Positions 24,900 to 34,429 of a DNA stretch of 47,993 nt are shown here, piece by piece (position 1 is the stretch's first letter; each line of letters opens with the position of its first letter). The translations under genes were made by a program, and so were the position numbers. This stretch comes from JALQUL01 sp964556425 (lineage in GTDB: Bacteria; Pseudomonadota; Gammaproteobacteria; Burkholderiales; Burkholderiaceae_C). Location of the stretch: contig CAZKWC010000022.1 of the NCBI GenBank assembly GCA_964556425.1, forward strand, positions 1 through 47,993, in the 5' to 3' direction. Under the pieces are notes generated by a model. That model ran no database searches, was not told the DNA's origin, and was given only the letters and a program-made list of their open reading frames with translations.

Positions 24900-27472
24900 T
24901 CAAAACCACAACTAAAAAACCTAATCCAATCGTTAAACATAACGAAGTATTAACTGGCGTCATCATTGGCCACCGAGATGGCCATGGATTTGTCCTCCGA
25001 GACGACTTGGGTCCCGATTTATTTTTATCACCCACCGAAATGCGCAATGTCTTGCACAAAGACAAGGTAAACGCTCAAATTATTCGAACCGATCGCAAAG
25101 GTCGCCCAGAAGCCCATATTCTTGAATTACTAGACCGCCCAGAGCGTAAAGTGGTGGGCAGAGTTGTCATAAACGGTAAACAAGTTTGGTTAGCTCCAGA
25201 AGATATTCGTTACCACCGAGAATTCTTAGTCACTAAAAACCAATCAATTGATGCCCAAGAGGGCCAAGTGGTAGTGGCAGAAATTTTATCCGATGCACAG
25301 TTATCAGCCAACCAAGTCATTAGCTGCAAGATTACTGAAGTTTTGGGTAATATTGAAGATTCCGGTATGGAAATAGAAATTGCAGTGCGCAAATTCGATG
25401 TACCCCACGAGTTTTCTCCAGAGTGTGAAGCTTTATCTGCCAAATTACCCGATTCGGTGAGGCCTACCGACAAACGAGGTCGCATCGATTTACGAGATGT
25501 GCCCTTGGTCACGATTGACGGCGAAGATGCCCGTGACTTTGATGATGCTGTTTATTGTGAGCCTATTCAATTGGGTAAAACCAAAGGCTGGCGCTTAATT
25601 GTAGCCATTGCCGACGTTAGCCATTATGTGAAGTCTAATGACGCTATCGACAAAGACGCCTACGAAAGAGCCACCAGTGTGTATTTCCCTAGAAGGGTGA
25701 TACCTATGTTGCCTGAAAAACTCAGCAATGGTTTGTGCTCTTTAAAGCCCAATGTAGAGCGTATGTGTATGGTGTGCGATATGGTCATTAACCTAGATGG
25801 TGAAATTACCGCCTACCAGTTTTACCCCGCCGTTATGCTAAGCCATGCGCGTTTTACCTACACCGAAGTTGCCGCTATTTTAGCCAATACCAAAGGTCGT
25901 GAGGCGCAGCAATACGCACAAAGAGTACCTGACCTGCTCAATTTGCATTCGGTTTATGAAGTGTTGTTAAAGTCGAGAGCCAAGCGGGGTGCGGTTGATT
26001 TTGAAACCAAAGAAACCCAAATTGTCTGCGACGAAAACGGTCGTATTGAAAAAATTATCCCAAGGGTGAGAAACGTTGCGCACAAACTAATTGAAGAAGC
26101 CATGTTGGCCGCCAATGTGTGTTGTGCCGAATTTATCGAGCAAGCCAAACATCCTGCCTTGTTTAGGGTGCATGAGGGCCCTACCGCCGAAAAAATAAAT
26201 AATTTACGTAATTATTTAAAATCGTTGGGGCTTAATTTATCTATTTCAGACGATCCATCTACTGCTGAAATGGCAGAAATTGCGCATGCCACCAAAGACC
26301 GCACTGATGCTACGCAAATTCACACCATGTTATTGCGCTCTATGCAGCAAGCAGTTTATACGCCCCATAACAATGGTCATTTTGGCCTAGCTTATGAGGC
26401 TTATTCACACTTTACCAGCCCTATTAGGCGCTATCCCGATTTATTAGCTCACCGAGCTATTAAAGCGATTTTAAAAGACGAACAGTACAGTTTGCCAAGC
26501 GCTCATACCTTTACCCCAAGGCCAGGCGTTAGGCAAAGGCCACCGGCTAAAGAGGGCGCAAAAAATGCCAAAGCACCGGCCCAATCGACTGCTAATGCAT
26601 CGGCCAAAGATCTAAAAAAATGGGAAGCAGTGGGCATGCATTGCAGTGCCAACGAACGCCGTGCCGATGAGGCCAGCCGAGATGTTGAAGCTTGGTTAAA
26701 GTGCACCTATATGCAAGGTCATTTAGGCGAAGTCATGTCGGGTACGGTTTCTGCAGCTACTGGTTTTGGCATATTTGTAACTCTTGATCAAGTCAGTGTT
26801 GAAGGTTTGGTACACATCACTGAATTAGGCGGTGAATATTTTCGCTTCGATGAGGCTCGTCAAGAGCTGCGTGGTGAGCGTTCAGGTATGCGTTATGGCA
26901 TTGGTACCAAAGTTGTTGTACAAGTGGCCAAAGTCGATTTAGACGGTCGCCGTATTGATTTGGCCTTGGTTCCAAATGATGCAGTAATTGGCTCGCTTAT
27001 TACCGCTAAAAAATCAGCCGAGCGTACCGAGCAAAATTTTGATAAAACGCAAGGCTCGGCAGCTAGCTTTACCCACTCCAACGCCAATCGAAATGGTGCT
27101 AATAACGGGAACGGCAATGGTAATGGTAATTCAGACCGCCATAACAAAGCCGCTTCTAGAAGCTCGGTAAAGGGTAAAAAATCGAATGCCAATAAAGCAG
27201 CCGATTTGCAGCAAAACTTTTTAGTCGATGCACCAGGACCTTTTGTTTCGCCTGTGCAAGCTGCCAGAAAAACCAAGCCGGGCTCCAGCAATAAAAGGTC
27301 GGGTAATTCAGTTTCTGCCTATTCTGCCAGTCCAAAATCAAAGCCGGCTAGCAAGGCCAGTCCTATTGCAAAAGCCAAAGCGAATGCAAAAGCAAGTGCT
27401 AAAAGTAGTGCTAAATCGGGTGTAAAAGATTCCACCAAGTCTTCTAGCTCGGGAGCCAAAAAGAGGCGTTAA
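24899..27472 (+). CDS. rnr: Ribonuclease R, start codon abnormal, N-terminal domain missing
   Basis: RNase R is a 3'-5' exoribonuclease for structured RNA. Family-typical coding begins upstream of the first conventional start (TTG 25007): TGVIIGHRDGHGFVL is the first cold-shock domain. The frame is open from 24851 but has no ATG, GTG or TTG before 25007. The best candidate is ATC at 24899, with AAGG eight bases upstream (MKTTTKKPNP if initiated there, 857 residues). The RNB domain (TIDGEDARDFDDAVY), an Ala/Lys/Pro-rich insert, an S1 domain (GTVSAATGFGIFVTLDQVSVEGLVHI) and a Lys/Ala/Ser-rich basic tail follow. The ~80-residue winged-helix domain that begins typical RNase R proteins is absent. 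Confidence 0.88.
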   Translation: MKTTTKKPNPIVKHNEVLTGVIIGHRDGHGFVLRDDLGPDLFLSPTEMRNVLHKDKVNAQIIRTDRKGRPEAHILELLDRPERKVVGRVVINGKQVWLAPEDIRYHREFLVTKNQSIDAQEGQVVVAEILSDAQLSANQVISCKITEVLGNIEDSGMEIEIAVRKFDVPHEFSPECEALSAKLPDSVRPTDKRGRIDLRDVPLVTIDGEDARDFDDAVYCEPIQLGKTKGWRLIVAIADVSHYVKSNDAIDKDAYERATSVYFPRRVIPMLPEKLSNGLCSLKPNVERMCMVCDMVINLDGEITAYQFYPAVMLSHARFTYTEVAAILANTKGREAQQYAQRVPDLLNLHSVYEVLLKSRAKRGAVDFETKETQIVCDENGRIEKIIPRVRNVAHKLIEEAMLAANVCCAEFIEQAKHPALFRVHEGPTAEKINNLRNYLKSLGLNLSISDDPSTAEMAEIAHATKDRTDATQIHTMLLRSMQQAVYTPHNNGHFGLAYEAYSHFTSPIRRYPDLLAHRAIKAILKDEQYSLPSAHTFTPRPGVRQRPPAKEGAKNAKAPAQSTANASAKDLKKWEAVGMHCSANERRADEASRDVEAWLKCTYMQGHLGEVMSGTVSAATGFGIFVTLDQVSVEGLVHITELGGEYFRFDEARQELRGERSGMRYGIGTKVVVQVAKVDLDGRRIDLALVPNDAVIGSLITAKKSAERTEQNFDKTQGSAASFTHSNANRNGANNGNGNGNGNSDRHNKAASRSSVKGKKSNANKAADLQQNFLVDAPGPFVSPVQAARKTKPGSSNKRSGNSVSAYSASPKSKPASKASPIAKAKANAKASAKSSAKSGVKDSTKSSSSGAKKRR

Positions 27473-27576
27473 ACAAGAGGCAAGTAAGGGGTGTTATTCT
27501 TGATGAATGGTATCCCTTCAAAAGCTCAAGCTTTTGCCTTGTTATTTATTTTTATTGAAATTATTCAAACTCAATT

Positions 27577-28338
27577 ATGCAGACATCAGCCAATAAAGTA
27601 GCTATTGTGACAGGGGCGGGCAGTGGCATTGGTAAGGCCAGTGCTTTAGCCTTGTTAAAAGCCGGTTTTAATGTGGTTTTAGCTGGTAGACAACTTGAAA
27701 AACTCAATGCTGTTATTGATCAATGGCAGGGTCCAAAAAATCAAGCTTTGGCTTGTGCGTGTGACGTTAAAGACGAGCACTCGGTGAAGCATTTATTTGA
27801 CACCACAGTAGCGCATTTTGGTAGGCTAGATGTATTGTTTAACAATGCCGGAATTAGTGCTTTTAGTGTGCCAATTGATGAGCTTCCAGTAGAGGTGTGG
27901 CGCAATGTTGTCGATACCAATTTAACCGGTATGTTTTTATGTTTGCAACAGGCCTTTAGGGTTATGAAGGCGCAAAGTCCACAAGGCGGACGTATTATTA
28001 ACAACGGTTCGATTTCGGCCACTATGCCAAGGCCACAAGCGATTGCCTACACCGCTACCAAACATGCGGTCAGTGGTTTAACAAAATCCGCTGCATTAGA
28101 CGGTAGAGCATTTTCTATTGCTTGTGGTCAAATTGATATTGGTAATGCTGCCACCGATATGACCCAAAAAATGTCTAAGGGTATTTTGCAAGCCAATGGT
28201 TCTTTGTCGCAAGAGCCTTTAATGGATTTACAAGTCGTCGCTGACTCTGTGGTGTATATGGCAAGTTTGCCGCTTAGTGCGAACGTTTTGTTTCATACCG
28301 TTATGGCCACCAATATGCCATTTGTAGGACGTGGATAA
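27577..28338 (+). CDS. Short-chain dehydrogenase/reductase (SDR)
   Basis: The 253-residue classical SDR has the cofactor-binding TGAGSGIG (residues 12-19), CDVKDE for the adenine pocket, the NNAGIS motif, a catalytic Ser in NNGSISAT, and Tyr-x-x-x-Lys in YTATKHAV. GRQ after the second strand suggests NADP(H) preference. The substrate is unknown. It lies on the same strand as rnr, about 100 bp downstream. It ends at a bidirectional terminator facing the SPFH gene. Confidence 0.88.
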   Translation: MQTSANKVAIVTGAGSGIGKASALALLKAGFNVVLAGRQLEKLNAVIDQWQGPKNQALACACDVKDEHSVKHLFDTTVAHFGRLDVLFNNAGISAFSVPIDELPVEVWRNVVDTNLTGMFLCLQQAFRVMKAQSPQGGRIINNGSISATMPRPQAIAYTATKHAVSGLTKSAALDGRAFSIACGQIDIGNAATDMTQKMSKGILQANGSLSQEPLMDLQVVADSVVYMASLPLSANVLFHTVMATNMPFVGRG

Positions 28339-28408
28339 AACCTTGCACTTCCAATTAAGGGCTTAGATTAAGCTTTCATTTTTGAAGTTAATATAGTTTT
28401 GCCTAATC

Positions 28409-28447
28409 AAAAAAGCACTGAAGTTTTTAACTTTCAGTGCTTTTTTT
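28409..28447. terminator. Bidirectional terminator between the SDR gene and the SPFH gene
   Basis: AAAAAAGCACTGAA and TTCAGTGCTTTTTTT form a stem, with additional GTT/AAC pairs near the loop. A-runs and T-runs on both sides serve both convergent genes. Confidence 0.88.
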
Positions 28448-28473
28448 GTGCCTGCTTTAGTAATGAAGTGGGC

Positions 28474-29382
28474 TTATTTTTGAGTTTGCACCACTTTCAT
28501 AGCGGTGCCTATTAAGGTGGCAACTTGACCTAAATCGCTAGGAATTACCAAAGTGGTATTGGACTCGCTGGCGACTTTGCTGTAGGCTTCAACCGCTTTT
28601 TCGGCTACTCGTAATTGTACGGCTTGTTCGCCGCCTGGTTTTTGAATAGCAGAGGCAATGGCTTCAATCGCTTCTGCTGTAGCGGTAGCGACAGAAGATA
28701 TCGCAGCTGCCTCACCAAGGGCTTTGTTAATAGCGGCTTGTTTCTCGCCCTCAGAGCGAGCAATAAAGGCCTCACGTTCGCCGGTAGCAATATTAATTTG
28801 TTCTTGACGGCGACCTTCAGAGGCGGCAATCAGGGCACGTTTTTCACGTTCTGCAGTAATTTGTGCCTGCATAGAATGCAAGATTTCTTTTGGTGGGGTT
28901 AAGTCTTTAATTTCGTAACGCAGTACTTTAACGCCCCAGTTAAGAGCCGCTTCATCAATGGCGGCCACTACTTGGGCATTAATAATGTCACGCTCTTCAA
29001 AGGTTTTATCGAGTTCTAATTTACCAATGACAGAGCGTAGTGAGGTTTGTGCCAACTGTGAAATAGCCACAATGTAATTAGATGAGCCGTAACTCGCACG
29101 CATTGGGTCAGTGACTTGAAAATACAAAATACCATCGACTTGTAATTGGGTATTGTCTTTGGTAATACAAACTTGACTTGCAATATCAAGTGGGATTTCT
29201 TTTAAGATGTGTTTATAAGCAATTTTGTCAATAAAAGGCACTACAAAATTAAGACCTGGTGTGAGTGTGCCGTGGTATTTACCCAAGCGCTCCACTACAA
29301 AAGCATGCTGCTGAGGCACGACCTTTAATGTTTTAAATAAAACAATAATCACAACGGCGAGCAAGATGAGGGCTTCTGTCAT
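28474..29382 (-). CDS. SPFH-domain membrane protein (stomatin/QmcA family)
   Basis: The 302-residue protein has one N-terminal membrane segment (EALILLAVVIIVLF), an SPFH domain (VPQQHAFVVERLGKYHGTLTPGLNFVVPFID, residues ~22-190), a charged Ala/Glu-rich coiled coil (AEREKRALIAASEGRRQEQI), and a C-terminal hydrophobic oligomerisation segment. Such proteins form large ring assemblies in membranes. The upstream partner is NfeD, 22 bp away on the same strand, a conserved pairing implicated in membrane-protein quality control. The exact function is unknown. Confidence 0.93.
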   Translation of the reverse strand: MTEALILLAVVIIVLFKTLKVVPQQHAFVVERLGKYHGTLTPGLNFVVPFIDKIAYKHILKEIPLDIASQVCITKDNTQLQVDGILYFQVTDPMRASYGSSNYIVAISQLAQTSLRSVIGKLELDKTFEERDIINAQVVAAIDEAALNWGVKVLRYEIKDLTPPKEILHSMQAQITAEREKRALIAASEGRRQEQINIATGEREAFIARSEGEKQAAINKALGEAAAISSVATATAEAIEAIASAIQKPGGEQAVQLRVAEKAVEAYSKVASESNTTLVIPSDLGQVATLIGTAMKVVQTQK

Positions 29383-29404
29383 AGTAAAAACTCCTTTTAA
29401 AAAA

Positions 29405-29845
29405 TTAGGAACAAGCTTGCAAAATTAAAAAGCTACCTTGTATATCGGTGATGATGTACGCCCCTGGTGTAGGCGGGCTGTTGGAGCTAGTAGATGGATC
29501 GGCCAATTTAGCTTGCCATTGGGCACCACGGTATTGAACTTCTGTACTGTCATGAAACTGCCATTGTTCTACTTGTACAATCTGGCCAATGTCGAGATTG
29601 TTGGAGTTATGAGTGCTGGCAAGTGTGGACGTTTTATTTTTTCGTAATTGGTAAAGTAAGCCGCAACTAATCATACTAAGCAAAGCTGCAGCGGTAATTT
29701 GAATGCTAAAACTAGCATCAAAATAACCCAAAATGGCAGCTAATGCTGCACCCAATGCCAGTAGCAAAAGGTATAAAGTGCCTGTGCTTAATTCGGTAGC
29801 CACCAAGAGACCACACAAAACCCACCAAATTGTTGAGTCACTCAT
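29405..29845 (-). CDS. NfeD-family membrane protein
   Basis: The 146-residue protein has two or three hydrophobic N-terminal segments (WWVLCGLLVATELSTGTLYLLLLALGAALAAILGY; AAALLSMISCGLLY) and a C-terminal OB-fold domain (VEQWQFHDSTEVQYRGAQWQAKL). This is the short NfeD form without the protease domain. It is the first gene of the NfeD-SPFH operon and probably supports the SPFH scaffold. Confidence 0.9.
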   Translation of the reverse strand: MSDSTIWWVLCGLLVATELSTGTLYLLLLALGAALAAILGYFDASFSIQITAAALLSMISCGLLYQLRKNKTSTLASTHNSNNLDIGQIVQVEQWQFHDSTEVQYRGAQWQAKLADPSTSSNSPPTPGAYIITDIQGSFLILQACS

Positions 29846-29969
29846 AAATAATCCTAAAAAATTGTTGTAATTTCAACTTATTTTTACACTTTTGAAGATT
29901 CTAACCATTTTAGAGTCTTTAAGTTCTTTAAACTTCAAGTTCTATTAATTTTTTGTAATCGTAAATGCC

Positions 29970-32243
29970 ATGAAATTTCGCTTCCCCATCGTCATTATTG
30001 ATGAAGACTTTCGCACCGAAAACACCTCCGGCTCCGGTATTAGAGCGCTAGCCCAGGCTATTGAAGGTGAGGGCTTTGAGGTAGTAGGTGCTACCAGTTA
30101 CGGAGATTTAAGTCAGTTTGCACAACAACAAAGTCGCGCTAGTGCATTTATTTTGTCAATTGATGATGAGGAATTCACGCCAGGTCCAGACCTAGACCCA
30201 GCAGTGCTCAATTTGCGCCATTTTATTCAAGAAGTAAGACGTAAAAACTCAGAAGTTCCCATCTATATTTATGGTGAAACCAAAACTTCTAGGCATATGC
30301 CCAACGATATTTTGCGCGAGTTGCATGGTTTTATTCATATGTTCGAAGACACTCCAGAATTTGTGGCACGCCATATTATTCGTGAGGCAAAAAGTTATTT
30401 AGAAGGTTTGCAACCACCGTTTTTTAAAGCTCTATTAGATTATGCCGAAGACGGCTCTTATAGTTGGCATTGCCCAGGCCATTCGGGTGGCGTGGCATTT
30501 TTAAAATCACCTGTGGGTCAAATGTTTCACCAATTTTTTGGCGAAAATATGTTGCGTGCAGACGTTTGTAATGCAGTTGAAGAACTCGGTCAATTACTCG
30601 ACCATACGGGCCCCATCGCCGCTTCAGAGCGCAATGCAGCGCGCATTTTTAATGCCGACCATTGTTTCTTTGTGACCAACGGCACCAGTACTTCTAATAA
30701 AATGGTTTGGCATCATACCGTTGCCCCAGGCGACATTGTGGTAGTGGATCGTAACTGTCATAAATCTAATTTGCACGCCATTATCATGACAGGGGCCATT
30801 CCGGTTTTCTTAAAACCTACGCGCAACCATTTTGGTATTATTGGCCCTATTCCTCAAGAAGAATTTACCCGCGAATCCATAGAGGCCAAAATACGTGCCA
30901 ACCCTCTGCTCAAGGGCGTTGACCCCAGCACAGTCAGGCCACGCATTTTAACCCTCACACAATCGACCTACGACGGTGTTTTGTACAATACCGAAACCAT
31001 TAAATCAATGGTTGATGGTTATATCGATAACTTGCATTTCGATGAAGCTTGGTTGCCTCATGCTGCTTTCCATAGTTTTTATGGCACCTTCCATGCTATG
31101 GGTAAAAACCGTGTGCGTCCAAAAACCACTATGGTTTATTCCACTCAATCGGTACACAAATTATTAGCCGGTATTAGCCAGGCAAGTCATGTTTTGGTGC
31201 AAGACGCTCAAGAAACGAGCCTTGATCGTGCATTATTCAACGAAGCCTATTTAATGCATTCTTCTACTTCGCCGCAATACAGCATTATTGCCAGTTGCGA
31301 TGTAGCGGCTGCCATGATGGAGCCTCCTGCAGGCACCGCTTTAGTCGAAGAAAGTTTGCTTGAAGCCCTCGATTTCCGCAGAGCCATGAGCAAAATTGAC
31401 GAAGAATATGGTGATGAATGGTGGTTTAAAGTGTGGGGCCCCGAAATAGTCGTAGAAGACGGCATTGGTGACTCTAAAAATTGGCATTTAAAAGGCGAAA
31501 AAGAAGCCGACGTTGATAATTTAAATTGGCATGGTTTTGGTGGTGTAGCCGATGGCTTTAATATGTTAGACCCTATTAAAGCTACTATTGTTACGCCTGG
31601 CCTAGACCTTGATGGCAAGTTTGCCACCTCTGGTATTCCAGCTAGTATTGTGACCAAATTTTTAGCTGAACATGGTGTGGTAGTTGAAAAAACCGGTCTG
31701 TACAGTTTCTTTATTATGTTTACCATTGGTATTACTAAAGGTCGCTGGAATACTTTATTAACTGCTTTGCAACAGTTTAAAGATGACTATGCCAAAAACC
31801 AACCGATGTGGAAAATTTTGCCCGAGTTTTGCCAGCAATACCCTATGTATGAAAAAATGGGACTAGCTGATTTATGTCAGTTTGTGCATCAACTCTATGC
31901 CAAATACGATATTGCCCGTTTAACTACCGAAATGTACCTCAGCGACCTCGACCCCGTCATGAAGCCAAGCGATGCTTATGCTCATATTGCGATGCGCAAA
32001 ACTGAGCGAGTGGCCATTGACGACCTAGAGGGCAGAGTAACGGTAGGTCTATTAACACCTTATCCTCCCGGTATTCCATTATTAATTCCTGGCGAAGTAT
32101 TTAACAAAAAAATCGTTGATTATCTTAAGTTTTCTCGCGAATTTAATGCCAAATGCCCTGGTTTTGGTACCGATATTCACGGTTTGGTAGCTCAAAAAGA
32201 TGAGAACGGTATTACCAAATACTTTGCTGATTGTGTGGCCTAA
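29970..32243 (+). CDS. Arginine/lysine/ornithine decarboxylase (fold-type I PLP enzyme)
   Basis: The 757-residue decarboxylase of the large bacterial group has an N-terminal flavodoxin-like wing domain (residues ~1-130, FPIVIIDEDF), the PLP core with Lys397 in STQSVHKLLAG, HFDEAWLPHAAF binding the cofactor, and a C-terminal domain. The family forms cytoplasmic decamers that make agmatine, cadaverine or putrescine. Burkholderiales homologues are usually annotated as arginine/lysine/ornithine decarboxylase, and the substrate cannot be decided by eye. No antiporter gene is adjacent, so a polyamine biosynthetic role is as likely as acid resistance. Confidence 0.92.
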   Translation: MKFRFPIVIIDEDFRTENTSGSGIRALAQAIEGEGFEVVGATSYGDLSQFAQQQSRASAFILSIDDEEFTPGPDLDPAVLNLRHFIQEVRRKNSEVPIYIYGETKTSRHMPNDILRELHGFIHMFEDTPEFVARHIIREAKSYLEGLQPPFFKALLDYAEDGSYSWHCPGHSGGVAFLKSPVGQMFHQFFGENMLRADVCNAVEELGQLLDHTGPIAASERNAARIFNADHCFFVTNGTSTSNKMVWHHTVAPGDIVVVDRNCHKSNLHAIIMTGAIPVFLKPTRNHFGIIGPIPQEEFTRESIEAKIRANPLLKGVDPSTVRPRILTLTQSTYDGVLYNTETIKSMVDGYIDNLHFDEAWLPHAAFHSFYGTFHAMGKNRVRPKTTMVYSTQSVHKLLAGISQASHVLVQDAQETSLDRALFNEAYLMHSSTSPQYSIIASCDVAAAMMEPPAGTALVEESLLEALDFRRAMSKIDEEYGDEWWFKVWGPEIVVEDGIGDSKNWHLKGEKEADVDNLNWHGFGGVADGFNMLDPIKATIVTPGLDLDGKFATSGIPASIVTKFLAEHGVVVEKTGLYSFFIMFTIGITKGRWNTLLTALQQFKDDYAKNQPMWKILPEFCQQYPMYEKMGLADLCQFVHQLYAKYDIARLTTEMYLSDLDPVMKPSDAYAHIAMRKTERVAIDDLEGRVTVGLLTPYPPGIPLLIPGEVFNKKIVDYLKFSREFNAKCPGFGTDIHGLVAQKDENGITKYFADCVA

Positions 32244-32257
32244 TTTTTAAAAAACTT

Positions 32258-32285
32258 GCAAAAGCCTAAGAAATTGGGCTTTTGC
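32258..32285 (+). terminator. Hairpin after the decarboxylase gene
   Basis: GCAAAAGCC and GGCTTTTGC pair perfectly around a ten-base loop, but no T run follows the stem. Termination is plausible but not certain. Confidence 0.55.
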
Positions 32286-32462
32286 ATGCGATAATACGCA
32301 TTGCACTTCAAAAAAATCAAAGCAAACGGGTCTTGGTCCGGTGATAACATACACCTATGTCTTAGATCTAAAGTCTCAACGCGACCTCATAAGGGTTTAG
32401 CTTTTAACAGCTGCGAAGAGGCACCCAAGGTTTTTCGTTAGAGAAATTCACAAAGGTTGAAC

Positions 32463-34232
32463 ATGGAAACTCAAAAAATCGATACACGCGACAACGCACA
32501 CGCTTCTGACACCCCTGAAATCATTGGTGCAGAAATTTTAGTCAAATGCTTACAAGCCGAAGAAGTCAAATTTATCTGGGGTTACCCTGGTGGCTCTGTG
32601 CTGTACATTTATGACGAACTCTACAAACAACAAACCATTCAGCACGTTTTAGTACGTCATGAACAAGCTGCCGTTCACGCCGCCGATGCCTATGCTCGTG
32701 CGACAGGCGATGTCGGTGTAGCTTTGGTTACTTCTGGTCCTGGTGTGACCAATGCCGTAACCGGTATTGCTACTGCCTACATGGACAGTATTCCAATGGT
32801 GATTATTACTGGTCAAGTTCCTACTCATGCGATTGGCCTAGATGCCTTCCAAGAGTGCGACACCGTAGGTATTACGCGCCCAGTTGTTAAACACAATTTC
32901 TTGGTCAAAGACGTTCGCGATTTGGCCATGACAATGAAAAAAGCTTTCCATTTGGCCCGTACAGGTCGTCCTGGCCCAGTGGTAGTAGATATTCCAAAAG
33001 ATGTCTCTTTAAAGTTAGCCGCTTATGCCGGTTATCCTGCAACTGTTCACATGCGTTCATACAACCCTGTACGCAAAGGTCATGGCGGTCAAATTCGTAA
33101 AGCCTTGCAGTTATTGGTAGCAGGTAAACGCCCTTATATTTATACGGGTGGTGGTGTTTTATTAGGTAATGCATCAGAAGAATTACGCACACTTTGCCAT
33201 ATGTTGGGCTATCCGGTTACCAACACTTTAATGGGTTTAGGTGCATTCCCTGCCTCCGATCCAAAATTCTTGGGTATGCTCGGTATGCACGGTACCTTAG
33301 AAGCCAATAACGCGATGCAAAACTGCGACGTGTTGTTAGCAGTAGGCGCTCGTTTTGATGACCGAGTCATTGGTAATCCTAAACATTTTGCGCAAAATGA
33401 ACGCAAAATTATTCACATTGACATCGACCCTTCTAGCATTTCAAAACGCGTTAAAGTAGATATCCCAATTGTTGGCGATGTCAAAGACGTGTTGCAAGAA
33501 ATGATTGCAATTTTGCAAGAAGGCAATCTCAAGCCCGATCCACAAGCGATTGCACCTTGGTGGGAAACCATTCAACAATGGCGCAAGCGTGATTGCTTAA
33601 AATATGACCGTGATGATATGTCGGTTATTAAGCCACAATTTGTGATTGAAACCCTCTGGAACATGACCAAAGATACTGAAACCTACATCACCTCCGATGT
33701 TGGACAGCATCAAATGTGGGCAGCGCAATATTATCGCTTCGACGAACCACGTCGTTGGATTAACTCTGGTGGCCTTGGCACCATGGGTGTGGGTTTACCT
33801 TATGCAATGGGTATTAAATTAGCCAAGCCCGATGCAGAAGTGTTCTGCGTTACAGGCGATGGTTCTATCCAAATGTGTATTCAAGAACTCGCTACTTGTT
33901 TGCAATACAACACTCCTGTCAAAATCATTTCCATGAACAATCGTTACTTAGGAATGGTAAGGCAGTGGCAAGAAATTGAATATCAAGGTCGTTATAGCCA
34001 AAGCTATATGGACACGCTTCCTAATTTTGTGAAATTAGCAGAAGCCTACGGACACGTTGGTATTCAAGTGACCCAAGCCTGTGATGTTGAGCCAGCACTT
34101 CGTGAAGCTCGTCGTTTAAAAGACCGCACTGTGTTCTTAGATATTCTTACCGACCCATCAGAAAATGTATTCCCAATGGTCAAAGCAGGTAAGGGTATTA
34201 CAGAAATGTTGTTAGGTTCTGAAGATTTATAA
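32463..34232 (+). CDS. ilvI: Acetolactate synthase large (catalytic) subunit
   Basis: The 589-residue ThDP- and FAD-dependent enzyme condenses pyruvate to acetolactate or acetohydroxybutyrate, the first common step to valine, leucine and isoleucine. The activating Glu is in RHEQAAVHAAD, the FAD region includes LGMLGMHGT, and the ThDP motif runs from GDGSIQ to SMNNRYLGMV. ATG 32463 with AAAGG six bases upstream was chosen over an in-frame TTG at 32457. The symbol is by position in the ilvI-ilvH-ilvC block, and ilvB is used equally for betaproteobacteria. Confidence 0.95.
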   Translation: METQKIDTRDNAHASDTPEIIGAEILVKCLQAEEVKFIWGYPGGSVLYIYDELYKQQTIQHVLVRHEQAAVHAADAYARATGDVGVALVTSGPGVTNAVTGIATAYMDSIPMVIITGQVPTHAIGLDAFQECDTVGITRPVVKHNFLVKDVRDLAMTMKKAFHLARTGRPGPVVVDIPKDVSLKLAAYAGYPATVHMRSYNPVRKGHGGQIRKALQLLVAGKRPYIYTGGGVLLGNASEELRTLCHMLGYPVTNTLMGLGAFPASDPKFLGMLGMHGTLEANNAMQNCDVLLAVGARFDDRVIGNPKHFAQNERKIIHIDIDPSSISKRVKVDIPIVGDVKDVLQEMIAILQEGNLKPDPQAIAPWWETIQQWRKRDCLKYDRDDMSVIKPQFVIETLWNMTKDTETYITSDVGQHQMWAAQYYRFDEPRRWINSGGLGTMGVGLPYAMGIKLAKPDAEVFCVTGDGSIQMCIQELATCLQYNTPVKIISMNNRYLGMVRQWQEIEYQGRYSQSYMDTLPNFVKLAEAYGHVGIQVTQACDVEPALREARRLKDRTVFLDILTDPSENVFPMVKAGKGITEMLLGSEDL

Positions 34233-34242
34233 AACTGCACTA

Positions 34243-34342
34243 CTCATTTTTGGTTATTAAAAATATTCAAAAATGAGAGTGGTTTTAATTCAGTCCAGAT
34301 CAGTCCAGTCCAGTGCATTAGGTTCATTCATATAATGCACTG
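34243..34342 (+). promoter_or_regulatory. Two hairpins and a repeated octamer between ilvI and ilvH
   Basis: CTCATTTTTG (34243-34252) pairs with CAAAAATGAG (34268-34277), followed by GGTTTT. CAGTGCATTA (34311-34320) pairs with TAATGCACTG (34333-34342), followed by AATTTTT. Both stems are perfect over 10 bp. Between them CAGTCCAG occurs three times (34291, 34301 and 34306). This may terminate or attenuate transcription before ilvH. Confidence 0.65.
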
Positions 34343-34429
34343 AATTTTTAAATTGAGAAGAAGAATCTATTGTCTGCCAGACCTTCACATTACCGTGTTA
34401 AGGCGAGGGTAACAAAAAGAGGAATCCAT

